DNA of 64,000 nt. Origin: Costus lasius. Lineage: Eukaryota > Streptophyta > Magnoliopsida > Zingiberales > Costaceae. The notes under the pieces are model-generated. The model was not told the origin of the DNA, ran no database searches, and saw nothing but the letters and a program-made list of their open reading frames with translations. Position 1 is the stretch's first letter. Each line of letters opens with the position of its first letter. Shown one piece after another: positions 35,692 to 47,109 of the stretch. The translations under genes and the position numbers were made by a program. The DNA lies in NCBI GenBank assembly GCA_027563935.2, contig JANVAS020000222.1, positions 2,418,001-2,482,000 on the forward strand, given 5' to 3'.

Positions 35692-36740
35692 AAAAATCAA
35701 CAAGAAAGGAGTTTTAGGAAAATACAGCACGGCTGTGAAATATTTCACAGCCGTAATTTGCAATGAAAGTGGTGAACAGTGGCGGCGCTTCTTCTTCCTT
35801 TAATTTCTCCTCAAATTGATCTCCTTTCGTTCTGAAACTTCTGGCACGCTGTCTCCTTCTCCAGGCAAAGCTTCAGTACAAAAATCATGGCCGGAGGTGC
35901 TCTAGATTGGTCGCGGCAGCGGAACTCTAAGCGGTGGCGTGTACCGTGATTTCTCCCTCGATAGTGGATGCAATTTGGGGCTTTTGGGGTCTACGTGATC
36001 CTCTCGTCATAAGCTCTTTTTTCTTCTTACAGCATCCAATTTACAGTTCTGGATCGCCCCCAATAATCTCCGCAAAAATCGGGCGTCAAAATCGACCTGG
36101 GAGTCGCATTCAAAAACAGAAATACGGTAGTGTAATAGTTCACGACGCTGTCGTAAAATCGCTCGAGTGTTCTGTTCTGAAAGTGTTGGGAAATACGGCA
36201 CCGTAATATGGTTCACGGCACTGCCATAAAATAGGCTGAACTCTCTGGTCGGAAACGTCTGGAAAATACGGCCAGTGAAATAGTTTACGGCAATGCCGTA
36301 ATTTCAGCAATGGTCTTTGTTCTGAAAGTGCTCCAAAATACGGCCGTGTAAAATCTTATGTCAGTGCCATTTTTTTCGCACAATGTTATGATCTGAAGTT
36401 TTCCCAAATTATGGCAAGTGCTCCGATATTACGGTATCGTATGGAAATATAGTACTGTAATATAGATTGCGGCCATGCCGTATTTTGGTTTATTGCTCCG
36501 TTTTGCATGAAATTTATCATGTGAACTCCTCTTAATGATGGTAGCTCTTCCATGAATTTGATTTTGCTTGAAAATGTCTTAAAATAGTGCCTTTTTACCT
36601 AAAAATCATCAAAAACTAAAATTGAAGTAGATTTTGTAATATTTGATAAATTCGGCATAAAAACAAGCAAAAGATCTTCAATTTAGCATGAAAAGATATA
36701 TAAAATGATACAAAATATACTATATATTTTGGTGTCATCA
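35692..36740 (-). repeat. 3' LTR of Athila-like element, inner part
   Basis: The sequence matches 53084-54132 and ends GGTGTCATCA. It is missing 961 bases, displaced by the TGATGTAGG-family LTR. It contains an array of ACGG...CCGT palindromic motifs between about 36120 and 36490. Confidence 0.88.
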
Positions 36741-37241
36741 AATACATAAGGCTCAAACTTTGCTTGTCCTCAAGCAAAAATCAAAAGTTGATTAAAAGAT
36801 AAACCTTTTCATGCTCAATAAATTTCTAAAACACAATCTATCGATGAAAGATTCTATCAATTGATTTACAAAACATTAGATAAACATATCATTCTTAGAA
36901 CTCAATCCTCTAGATCTACAACTCAATCAAATAAAACTTCGCAACTGTATAATAAATAGAATTTTCAATCTCAAGACTTCACCGAATTTCAGTTCGAATC
37001 TGTTATGCTTTTGTTTACAGGAATTAAGTTTCCAAGATCTTTTTCCACACATAATTTTTTTCCTTGTATTTTGTTATTTTTGCATAGATGACATGTACCC
37101 GCATAGGCACATACTTTTTATTTTTCACTTCAACTCTTTTCTTCGGTACCACTGTCAATTTTACACAGTGCCAAGTAGAGGAGTCTTATTATTTTTTTCT
37201 CTCATTATCTTTTTGTCATAGACTTCAACCCATGTCTTAGG
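36741..37241 (-). other. 3' untranslated end of Athila-like element
   Basis: This AT-rich stretch lies between the left LTR and the insertion point of element B and has no coding frame. It resumes after B at 46250. TTAGG at 37237-37241 is the left copy of the duplication made by B. Confidence 0.7.
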
Positions 37242-38939
37242 TGAAGAAACCCCTAAAATGGGGGGGCAAAAACCCTAAAGCATGGCGCTAAAGAAAAATA
37301 TGCTAGCGGAAGCAAGGGTTTAAGATCATTTGCATGCCATATGTTCAACTATAACCGATTGAGTAGATTGAGATGGAAATTCATACCAACGCCATATGCT
37401 TGGAAGTCGGCTTGGATGAAGAGAACAAACTAGATCTCCTCCACAAGTTCACACACAAGATGAAGATGCTTACTCCTTGCGGTCCCTTGTGCTAGCAAGA
37501 CACCCAAGCTTTCCTTTTGTCGAATGGAAGGGATGATGAGATGATTCCCTTTCTTGGCCGAGAGCTTCTCTTGCTTCTCTCCCACCTTCGTCAACCACCC
37601 AACGAAAAGGATGATGAGCGTTGAAGTGAAGAAGCCAACGCTTATGCGTTTTGGCGTTGAAGCATAACCGGCTTTGATTACTTTCCATAAGTGGAAGAGA
37701 ATCAAGCCAAGCGTTCAAGCCACTTCAAGAACGCATATTGGCATTGAACCAAGCGTTCACATTTGTGAACCGGTTCAATCCAAATCGTTCAATCGAATTT
37801 GGTTCATCAAACCAAACCGAAATAGCTCAAGCCACTTGGTCTAGACCAAATCGAACCCCAAGGCTCATGATCTAACCATTCATCTCCTGATGCCCCTGAT
37901 CTCTCCGATCTAGCATCATCTCTCTCGATCGAAGCTTACCGATCTCAAGCCCTAATCAATCAAACATGATCAGACCAGATCTCACTTACAATCAGAGATT
38001 AAATCCCCTTTAAACTGAACCAAAGAATCCAGTCCATACGATCTGACTTAAGTAAGCCATATCATCAAATTGTGCGACCCTGAGGGTTTCCTTTAAATGT
38101 CGGTAACGATAACTTACGTTATCACGATTAGTGAGGGGTATCTAGCAACACATCACTGTCTCCCGATATAAAGGAAAGAGTCTTCCAAGACTACTCCCAA
38201 ACCATAGCACAAGTGTGAATCAACTCACAAGGCATGCATGTGTCCTTTACCACTGGATGTTCTTATTGGACAAGCATGTCAAGCTTGTAACTCCAATACG
38301 ATGAGCATGATTAGATCAGATGCACATAGTCATCTGGGTATGGCCATACACTATCTCAATCATCTCATAAGGGGGCCCTTTAGAACATCACACTCCTTGA
38401 ACAAGGAGACGGCAATCCTTTATCTATCACAAGTGCCCTAACCTGACTCAAGCTCACCATCCAAGATAGTCTATAATCATTATGTTTCAAATGATATTGA
38501 ACTACCTCAAGACAATGACAATCATCATTTAGAAACACAAGTGATCTCAAGTCAAAGGACATGTGCCACTTAGTGCTTACAAGGATCATTCACATTGTGA
38601 CAAGCAATGGAATATCCCAGTAGGGTCTGTCCAGTACATCCAATGTACCCATGAGTCTACATCTTATTCCATGCTCGAAGCATCCTATAAGATTAGCACT
38701 CATATTAGTCTCAATCATATCAAGGCTGTCTCAAGTTCACCAAGATATCTCGACTAAGGACAAAGAGCATGTCAGCCCAGCTGAACAGCTTTGAGACATT
38801 ATTCAGAAGTACACTTATTACAGCAGACAAGGTAACAACCTGAATAATAACCATGCCTTTTATAAACATAAGAGTTTATTACATGATACTTATACAATCC
38901 CAAGGCCTCAAACATTAGCCTTAAGGGCATACCCCAACA
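37242..38939 (-). repeat. 3' LTR of element B
   Basis: The LTR is 1698 bases, TGAAGAAACC to CCCCAACA on the plus strand. The part from about 37917 to the right is shared with the other Angela-type LTRs; 37242 to about 37916 is specific to this subfamily. Confidence 0.96.
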
Positions 38940-38953
38940 ATCTCCCACTTGCA
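38940..38953 (-). other. polypurine tract of element B
   Basis: Minus-strand GCAAGTGGGAGA borders the LTR, as in A, C and D. Confidence 0.78.
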
Positions 38954-38959
38954 CTTAAT

Positions 38960-41900
38960 CTAATGGTTGAGAAATCTCAAACCCATATTATTACAGTGCT
39001 TCTCATGCTTCTGCTGCGCCAGAGGCTTGGTAAGTGGGTCTGCCAGATTGTCATCTGTATGAACCTTGCATATTTTGATCTCGCCACGATCAATGATCTC
39101 CCGGATCAAGTGAAACCGTCTCTGTATGTGCTTGGACTTCTGGTGCGACCGCGGTTCCTTTGCTTGTGCAATTGCTCCAGTGTTATCACAGAAGATAACC
39201 AAAGGATCAGCACTCGAAGGAACGACACCAAGTTCTCTCACGAACTTACGAATCCACACTGCCTCCTTAGATGCTTCCGAGGCTGCAACATACTCGGCTT
39301 CTGTTGTGGAATCAGCAACAGTTGACTGTTTGAAGCTCTTCCACACCACTGCTCCACCATTCAAGCTAAAAACATAGCCTGATTGCGATCGGAAATCATC
39401 CTGGTCCGACTGGAACGAAGCGTCAGTATATCCCTCTATACTGAGTTCTTCCTGACCACCATATATCAAGAACATATCTTTGGTCCTCCGCAGATATTTT
39501 AAAATGTTCTTGACCGCAATCCAGTGCGCCAATCCTGGATTACTTTGGAATCGACTGGTCACGCTTAACCCGTAAGCGACGTCTGGGCGAGTACACAACA
39601 TCGCATACATAATGGACCCAATAGCCGAAGCATAAGGCGTATTGTCCATTTCATCTTTCTCAGTCTGTGTTTGTGGACACTGACTCTTCGAAAGATTCAG
39701 ACCATGTCTGACTGGAAGATATCCACATTTAGAATTCTCTAAATGGAATCTCTCCAGGACCTTATCGATGTAAGTACTCTGGTACAGCCCGAGAAGCCTC
39801 TTAGATCTATCCCTGTAGATCTTCACACCTAATACATAGGCTGCTTCTCCTAAATCTTTCATCTGGAAACATTTTCCTAGCCATGCCTTAACAGCATGCA
39901 GTTCAGGAATATCATTTCCAATGATCAAGATATCATCGACGTAGAGGATTAGGAATGTAATCACGCTCCCACTAAACCTCTTATATACACACGGGTCATC
40001 CTCGTTCTTGATGAAACCAAACTCAGAGATTGATTCATCAAAACGAATATTCCAGCTCCTAGATGCTTGTTTAAGTCCATAAATGGACTTCTTTAACTTG
40101 CATATTTTATGACGATCTGATGGATTAGTGAAACCTTCTGGTTGTGTCATATACACATCCTCATCCAGATTTCCATTAAGGAAAGCTGTCTTCACATCCA
40201 TCTGCCAGATCTCATAATCGTAATATGCAGCTATCGCGAAAAGAATCCGAATAGACTTAAACATGGCTACAGGTGAGAAAGTTTCATCATAATCTATCCC
40301 GTAGATTTGTTTGAAACCTTTCGCAACTAGCCTGCCTTTATAGGTAACCACGTTACCATCCATGTCAATCTTCTTCTTGAAGATCCATTTACAGCCTATA
40401 GGGATTACTCCCGGAGGCGGATCAACCAAATCCCAGACTTGGTTATCTGACATGGAGTCCATCTCGGCTCGCATAGCTTCAAGCCATCTAGCTGACTCCG
40501 GTCCACTGACCGCATCCGCATAAGTTAGGGGTTCATCATTATCAATGATGTAGACTCCGTCATAGCGCTCAGGCTGTCGACGGATCCTACCCGATCTTCG
40601 CGGTTCCCGTGATATTTGAGCCTCAGGTTGTTCAATAACCTGATCTACCGGCTCAGGCTCATCCATCTGTGCCTGACTACTTTGTCCTTCCTCTGGATTC
40701 TCATCCAGCTTTATTTCTCTCCCACTGGCCTCTTGCAGAAGAAATTCCTTCTCAAGAAATATGGCCGTCCGAGCAACAAAAACCTTGTTCTCTTTGGGAT
40801 CGTAGAAATAATAACCCTTAGTTTCCTTAGGGTAACCGACAAAGATGCATTTATCAGATCTGCTCTCTAGTTTCCCAGAGGCGAGCTTTTTGACATAAGC
40901 CTCGCAACCCCAGATCCTGATAAATGTCAAGCTCGGCTGTTTCCCATACCATAACTCATATGGCGTCTTTGAAACTGCCTTGGATGGCACTCGGTTTAGT
41001 ACCTTTGCAGCTGTTTCCAGTGCAAAACCCCAAAAGGAATATGGAAGAGTAGCCTGACTCATCATAGAACGAACCATATCAAGTAACGTTCTATTTCTCC
41101 TCTCGGACACACCATTCCACTGCGGTGTTCCTGGCGGAGTGAGCTGTGAGATAATCCCACACTCCTTCAGATAGTCAGTAAACGCATGACTCAGGTATTC
41201 ACCACCTCGATCAGAACGAAGTGCCTTGATATTGCGGCCTAGCTGATTTTGTACTTCATTTTTGAACTCTTTGAACTTGTCAAAAGATTCACTTTTATGT
41301 CTCATCAGATAGACATACCCATACCTACTGAAATCATCAGTAAAGGTAATGAAGTACTGATAGCCACCTCTGGCATGTTTACTAAATGGCCCACACACAT
41401 CACTGTGTATAAGGTCCAGTAAACCTGAAGTCCTTTGACCTTTGTTTGAAAAAGGTGACTTCGTCATTTTACCCATCAAACAAGCTTTGCATGTATCAAT
41501 CTCCTCATAGGAGAAAGATCCCAGCAGTCCATGATCATGCAACCGCTTAATGCGCTTCTCGTTTATATGGCCTAAACGACTATGCCATAACAAGGTGCTG
41601 TCATCAGCATACTTGGCTTTCTTATTATCAATGTTTTGTATAGAATTTTCCATGTCCAACATGTATAACCCATTGTTAATTGAACCAGTTGCATACACAA
41701 TATTATCTAGAGATAAAACACACTTTGAAATATTGCATTCAAAGGCAAATCCTTTCCTGACAAGAGCAGGAATAGAGATAATATTCTTTGTGATACTTGG
41801 TACAAAATAACAATTGTTTAATTCTAATACAATGCCAGATGGTAAAGTAATGAAATAGTCTCCTACAGCAACAGCAGCAACCCGTGCCCCGTTTCCAACT

Positions 41901-42844
41901 CGTAGGTCTACCTCATGCTGTCCCACCTGCCTTCTTCTCTTGAGTTCCTGCACATTTGAACAAATGTGAACTCCACATGCAGTGTCCAACACCCATGATA
42001 TAGTAGAAGAAGATAACATGACCTCAGTCACGTATATACCTGAGCCAGAAGCAATGCTTCCCCTCTTATCTCCTTGGAGCGCTTTACAGTCCTTTTTCCA
42101 GTGACCCAGCTGGCCACAGTGGAAACACCTGTTGTCCTTCGACCGCTTCACCTTCTGTTTCAGGGCCTTGCTGTAATTCTTGACAGGGGCCTTGCCCTTC
42201 TTCCCCTTCTTCTTGTTCCTAGAAGGAACCATCAAGACAGAGGTTGAAGGCTTACCCTTCAGAGTTTCCTCAGTAGTCAAGAGCATATTCAGCAGCTCTG
42301 CCGGCGTACAATCGATTTTGTTCATATTAAAGTTAATGATGAACGCATCGAAAGAAGGCGGGAGAGACTGCAGAATAATGTCCACAGCAAGCTCCTGGTT
42401 GATGGTATGCCCCAGTTTCTCCAGAGCCTCCTTGTGCCCAATCATCTTGAGCACGTGAGCTCCCACTGGGCTCCCTTCAGCCAGTTTGCTCTGAAAGAAG
42501 AGCTTCGTCAGATTATAGCGCTCAGTCCTCGCCTGTGCAGCATACAGCATCTTGAGGTTCGCTATAATTTCTATAGCCGACATATCCTCATGCTGACGCT
42601 GCAGCGGTGGCGTCATAGACGCTAGCATCAGGCAAGCGACATCAATGCTATCATTGACGTGCTTTTCATAGGCATCCCGAACCGCCCTTGCGGCGTTCGG
42701 AGCGGGCTGCGGCGGTATCGCCGTCTCGAGGACATACAGTTTCCTCTCTGCCTTAAGAACGATCTTAAGGTGTCCGAACCAGTCAGAGAAGTTCGGCCCA
42801 GCAAACTTCTCCCTTTCCAGTAGGGATCGCACATTGAAGCTCAT
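38960..42844 (-). CDS. Ty1/copia Gag-Pol polyprotein of element B, intact
   Basis: This 1294-residue open frame has Gag (1 to about 235), zinc knuckle CX2CX4HX4C (C240 to C253), protease LDTA (Asp near 287), integrase (HHCC part, then D482, D545, E581), reverse transcriptase with YVDD near 968-971, and RNase H to the FLNH end. It is one residue longer than A because of an extra Thr in the SSSTISW stretch before the protease. Start and stop match A. No stop or frameshift is present, and together with near-identical LTRs this suggests an autonomous copy. It begins MSFN where A and C have MNFN. Function as a virus-like-particle, replication and integration polyprotein is from family knowledge. 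Confidence 0.96.
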   Translation of the reverse strand: MSFNVRSLLEREKFAGPNFSDWFGHLKIVLKAERKLYVLETAIPPQPAPNAARAVRDAYEKHVNDSIDVACLMLASMTPPLQRQHEDMSAIEIIANLKMLYAAQARTERYNLTKLFFQSKLAEGSPVGAHVLKMIGHKEALEKLGHTINQELAVDIILQSLPPSFDAFIINFNMNKIDCTPAELLNMLLTTEETLKGKPSTSVLMVPSRNKKKGKKGKAPVKNYSKALKQKVKRSKDNRCFHCGQLGHWKKDCKALQGDKRGSIASGSGIYVTEVMLSSSTISWVLDTACGVHICSNVQELKRRRQVGQHEVDLRVGNGARVAAVAVGDYFITLPSGIVLELNNCYFVPSITKNIISIPALVRKGFAFECNISKCVLSLDNIVYATGSINNGLYMLDMENSIQNIDNKKAKYADDSTLLWHSRLGHINEKRIKRLHDHGLLGSFSYEEIDTCKACLMGKMTKSPFSNKGQRTSGLLDLIHSDVCGPFSKHARGGYQYFITFTDDFSRYGYVYLMRHKSESFDKFKEFKNEVQNQLGRNIKALRSDRGGEYLSHAFTDYLKECGIISQLTPPGTPQWNGVSERRNRTLLDMVRSMMSQATLPYSFWGFALETAAKVLNRVPSKAVSKTPYELWYGKQPSLTFIRIWGCEAYVKKLASGKLESRSDKCIFVGYPKETKGYYFYDPKENKVFVARTAIFLEKEFLLQEASGREIKLDENPEEGQSSQAQMDEPEPVDQVIEQPEAQISREPRRSGRIRRQPERYDGVYIIDNDEPLTYADAVSGPESARWLEAMRAEMDSMSDNQVWDLVDPPPGVIPIGCKWIFKKKIDMDGNVVTYKGRLVAKGFKQIYGIDYDETFSPVAMFKSIRILFAIAAYYDYEIWQMDVKTAFLNGNLDEDVYMTQPEGFTNPSDRHKICKLKKSIYGLKQASRSWNIRFDESISEFGFIKNEDDPCVYKRFSGSVITFLILYVDDILIIGNDIPELHAVKAWLGKCFQMKDLGEAAYVLGVKIYRDRSKRLLGLYQSTYIDKVLERFHLENSKCGYLPVRHGLNLSKSQCPQTQTEKDEMDNTPYASAIGSIMYAMLCTRPDVAYGLSVTSRFQSNPGLAHWIAVKNILKYLRRTKDMFLIYGGQEELSIEGYTDASFQSDQDDFRSQSGYVFSLNGGAVVWKSFKQSTVADSTTEAEYVAASEASKEAVWIRKFVRELGVVPSSADPLVIFCDNTGAIAQAKEPRSHQKSKHIQRRFHLIREIIDRGEIKICKVHTDDNLADPLTKPLAQQKHEKHCNNMGLRFLNH

Positions 42845-44532
42845 GGTGTTCGTTGCTGCAGGAATCTACAACAAGCAAGAACAGCAAGGTCAGTATCAAT
42901 GTTCAGAATCAATCCAGGACTTAAGAAAGATTCTTTTCTCACTATTTTGTCTGACTGAAAAATCCAGTAAACAGTCCGAAAGAGTAACACTCTTTTAGTG
43001 AGATGGGATCCAGATTTCATACTTGGTCTCCGCGTCCCGCTCAGGCGAGATAAGTTGCACAGAGATGACAAGCACTAATTTCTGGTAGGCTATCCCAGCC
43101 AATCGCCAACCCGTGCGATTCCCCTTCATCTTGGCAATCCAGCAGACTATGCCAACTGAGTTGGTACAACACAGTCTCTGATCCCAGAGATGGCTGCCTC
43201 CATGTGCTACCATATGCGCCACATATGTAGCCTACATGGTCAAGCTGACCTGACCTACTCCCTGGACCACCACGTGCTATGCTGAGCAACGAGAGGGGAT
43301 AAATCCCAACTCTGTAACACGCAGGTGAAATCCAGCACCGTCTGAAGATAGATGGACGTGCCCACTGAGTGGGTTCAACACGGCTCCAACGATAATCAGA
43401 ACAGTGAGGTTTCGCGTCAGAAGGCTTACGAGCTTGATATGTTAGCGTTGGATTTTAGCGGTCTTTTATCTTCTTACTATCAGGCATATCCTATGGCTAT
43501 AGCAGAAGATAAACACATGCAATTCTAATTATTTAAGCAATAAATAGAAAGCATGATCTTATGTGGTAAAAGCCCAAGAACCCTAGTAAGACCTTAATTT
43601 TACTTAAGTCTTCACTTGAGCTCCTTATGCATCTCATCTGGTCCAACCCAGTGCCCAAGCGCCAAGAGCACCTCAGGTGCACCACCAGGTGAATGCCCCT
43701 CAGGTGCACCTCAGGTGATCCATTCATGAAATTAAAATTTTTGAAAAACCCCATGGTATCAATTTTAATTTCCTTATGGGCCCTATAACCTTACAATGGT
43801 CCATTGATGGGGATCCACTCATCCATCTAGTTAGATCCTTTCCCCTTGCATGCACCGAGTCCTAACTGACCCGAGTTGACCTAATGGTCAACCATGCATG
43901 CGCCAAGGGCTGAACCACCCTCATGAGTTTTGGCAAGCGGGTGTGACCCCGGGCCTGACTCAAGTGTGTTCAGAAGTTGCCTCAACCAGACCTCGCTACA
44001 CGCCCTAGATGCAGTCAACCTACAGCCACCTTGTGCTTGCGCATAGGTGCTATCAGGTCAACTCATCTGAGCTGTCAGATGGTCTGATCAGACTTGGATC
44101 TATTTAGATTATGCTTTCAACCCCATCAACCCATCTAAGGAATTATTGTAGGGTCACCTTAGATCTAATCAGCCGCGCAAGATATAAGTTTTATAAACAT
44201 CTAGATCAAGCGCAAACAATCAAACAACATGCTTCACTTATGTTGATAACCCTTAGATCTAAGGGGGTCCCCTTCAAGGGGGAGCGCAAACTTTAGGGGG
44301 TCCCCTTCAAGGGGGAGCGCAAACTTTAGGTAACCATGAGACAAGCGCAAAGTTCATGTAACCATGACACAAGCGCAAAGTTCATGTAACCATGACACAA
44401 GCGCAAAGTTCATGTAACCAAAACACAAGCGCAAAGTTCATGTAACCAAATCATCAAGTAAGCGCAAAATCATCAAGTAAGCGCAACATATATGGATCAC
44501 ATCAGCAAACATAATAGCATGCAAAGAGCCTA
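42845..44532 (-). other. leader of element B
   Basis: The leader is homologous to those of A and C but lacks roughly 300 bases that hold their tRNA-like segment; the junction is near 43690-43720. Close to the PBS it carries tandem repeats (44263-44489) not seen in A or C. No coding frame is supported. Confidence 0.8.
44263..44489 (-). repeat. 33-bp and 28-bp tandem repeats beside the PBS of element B
   Basis: A 33-base unit beginning GGGGGTCCCCTTCAAGGGGG occurs twice (44263-44295, 44296-44328). A 28-base spacing of GCGCAAA... then gives units starting at 44317, 44345, 44373, 44401 and 44429, with degenerate GCGCAA copies at 44462 and 44480. These lie within 60-280 bases of the primer site. 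Confidence 0.85.
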
Positions 44533-44544
44533 GCTTTGATACCA
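44533..44544 (-). other. primer binding site of element B
   Basis: Minus-strand TGGTATCAAAGC lies two bases inside the 5' LTR. It differs at one position from the TGGTATCAGAGC of element A and still fits initiator tRNA-Met. Confidence 0.85.
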
Positions 44545-44546
44545 AT

Positions 44547-46244
44547 TGAAGAAACCCCTAAAATGGGGGGGCAAAAACCCTAAAGCATGGCACTAAAGAA
44601 AAATATGCTAGCGGAAGCAAGGGTTTAAGATCATTTGCATGCCATATGTTCAACTATAACCGATTGAGTAGATTGAGATGGAAATTCATACCAACGCCAT
44701 ATGCTTGGAAGTCGGCTTGGATGAAGAGAACAAACTAGATCTCCTCCACAAGTTCACACACAAGATGAAGATGCTTACTCCTTGCGGTCCCTTGTGCTAG
44801 CAAGACACCCAAGCTTTCCTTTTGTCGAATGGAAGGGATGATGAGATGATTCCCTTTCTTGGCCGAGAGCTTCTCTTGCTTCTCTCCCACCTTCGTCAAC
44901 CACCCAACGAAAAGGATGATGAGCGTTGAAGTGAAGAAGCCAACGCTTATGCGTTTTGGCGTTGAAGCATAACCGGCTTTGATTACTTTCCATAAGTGGA
45001 AGAGAATCAAGCCAAGCGTTCAAGCCACTTCAAGAACGCATATTGGCATTGAACCAAGCGTTCACATTTGTGAACCGGTTCAATCCAAATCGTTCAATCG
45101 AATTTGGTTCATCAAACCAAACCGAAATAGCTCAAGCCACTTGGTCTAGACCAAATCGAACCCCAAGGCTCATGATCTAACCATTCATCTCCTGATGCCC
45201 CTGATCTCTCCGATCTAGCATCATCTCTCTCGATCGAAGCTTACCGATCTCAAGCCCTAATCAATCAAACATGATCAGACCAGATCTCACTTACAATCAG
45301 AGATTAAATCCCCTTTAAACTGAACCAAAGAATCCAGTCCATACGATCTGACTTAAGTAAGCCATATCATCAAATTGTGCGACCCTGAGGGTTTCCTTTA
45401 AATGTCGGTAACGATAACTTACGTTATCACGATCAGTGAGGGGTATCTAGCAACACATCACTGTCTCCCGATATAAAGGAAAGAGTCTTCCAAGACTACT
45501 CCCAAACCATAGCACAAGTGTGAATCAACTCACAAGGCATGCATGTGTCCTTTACCACTGGATGTTCTTATTGGACAAGCATGTCAAGCTTGTAACTCCA
45601 ATACGATGAGCATGATTAGATCAGATGCACATAGTCATCTGGGTATGGCCATACACTATCTCAATCATCTCATAAGGGGGCCCTTTAGAACATCACACTC
45701 CTTGAACAAGGAGACGGCAATCCTTTATCTATCACAAGTGCCCTAACCTGACTCAAGCTCACCATCCAAGATAGTCTATAATCATTATGTTTCAAATGAT
45801 ATTGAACTACCTCAAGACAATGACAATCATCATTTAGAAACACAAGTGATCTCAAGTCAAAGGACATGTGCCACTTAGTGCTTACAAGGATCATTCACAT
45901 TGTGACAAGCAATGGAATATCCCAGTAGGGTCTGTCCAGTACATCCAATGTACCCATGAGTCTACATCTTATTCCATGCTCGAAGCATCCTATAAGATTA
46001 GCACTCATATTAGTCTCAATCATATCAAGGCTGTCTCAAGTTCACCAAGATATCTCGACTAAGGACAAAGAGCATGTCAGCCCAGCTGAACAGCTTTGAG
46101 ACATTATTCAGAAGTACACTTATTACAGCAGACAAGGTAACAACCTGAATAATAACCATGCCTTTTATAAACATAAGAGTTTATTACATGATACTTATAC
46201 AATCCCAAGGCCTCAAACATTAGCCTTAAGGGCATACCCCAACA
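44547..46244 (-). repeat. 5' LTR of element B
   Basis: This 1698-base LTR is identical in length and almost identical in sequence to 37242-38939. It keeps the TTTATATC block (minus strand) near 45473 that may act as a TATA element. Confidence 0.96.
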
Positions 46245-46249
46245 TTAGG

Positions 46250-47109
46250 TACCACTATCAATTTTACATAGTGCCAAGTAGGGGAGTCTCTCACTATTTT
46301 CATGGATCTTGGATTCTCATTTCCCAACAAATAGCAAAATAGACTAAACGTCTACTAGGTTGATCAATCGATCTCAATTCACAAATCATACTCATATACT
46401 CATTTTATCCAAAAGAGAAGTTTCACCTTTAAATTTTATTCTTCAAATAATACATCTACACAAAATCTTATGCATCAACCAATGTCATATTTCAATAGAC
46501 AAATATGTATTGGAGAAATAAATTTAACATGATAGGGTTATATCTCCAATCATGAATTTGAGTTCATTCATCATCATCACATGGTACAACCATCATCCTT
46601 CCCTTCATCATATGAAACAACAATGAGATATAGAAAATACAACATAGCAAAGAAGTAAAGAAAGATAATACTCACAAAACATCAAGTCCTCATCGTCTGG
46701 TCGTTCTGATTTCTTTTTCGCTCTCAAGGGTAGAATGGACAGCATTAAAGTAGCCTCTCTCTCCTATCTACCACCTTTTTTTTTTGAAAATACGGTACCG
46801 TAAAATATATTATGGTACTACCGTAAAAATGATAGAACTCTCGGGTTGATTTTGACAACAAAATATGGCACTATAGAATACCTTACAGCCGTACCGTAAT
46901 TTCCGGGCAACTTTATGGTCGAAAGTGGACTGGAAATACGGTACTGTAAAATACTTTACGGTGGTGCCATAATTTGTACCAAATCACGTTTCACCTACAA
47001 AATTAAAAGAAAATTTAGTCCTAAACAGAAAGTAAAATAAAAGAAAACAAATGGAGGTTAGAAAGCTTGGGTTGCCACCCAAGAAGTGCTAATTTAAAGG
47101 TCATTAGCT
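46250..47109 (-). other. 3' untranslated region of Athila-like element (after element B)
   Basis: This AT-rich stretch has no supported frame. At 46790-46975 it carries the same ACGGTACCGTAA-type palindromic motif that is arrayed in the LTRs of this element. Confidence 0.7.

Larger units (their letters stand above)
37242..46244 (-). mobile_element. Angela-type Ty1/copia element B, complete and recently inserted
   Basis: All parts of the element are present in 9003 bases: LTRs of 1698 bases at 37242-38939 and 44547-46244, PPT, a 1294-codon open Gag-Pol, leader and PBS. It is flanked by perfect TTAGG duplications (37237-37241 and 46245-46249) within the Athila-like element. Comparing the LTRs by eye I find two differences (37287 G against 44592 A, and 38129 T against 45434 C). 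This is the element most likely to be mobile-competent in the window. Confidence 0.96.

Noticed and set aside
37430..46062. Identical small frames (91, 82, 69, 67 and 64 codons) repeated at 37430-38757 and 44735-46062, suggesting a duplicated gene cluster
   Set aside because: They lie in the two LTRs of element B and are identical only because the LTRs are nearly identical; none resembles a protein family.
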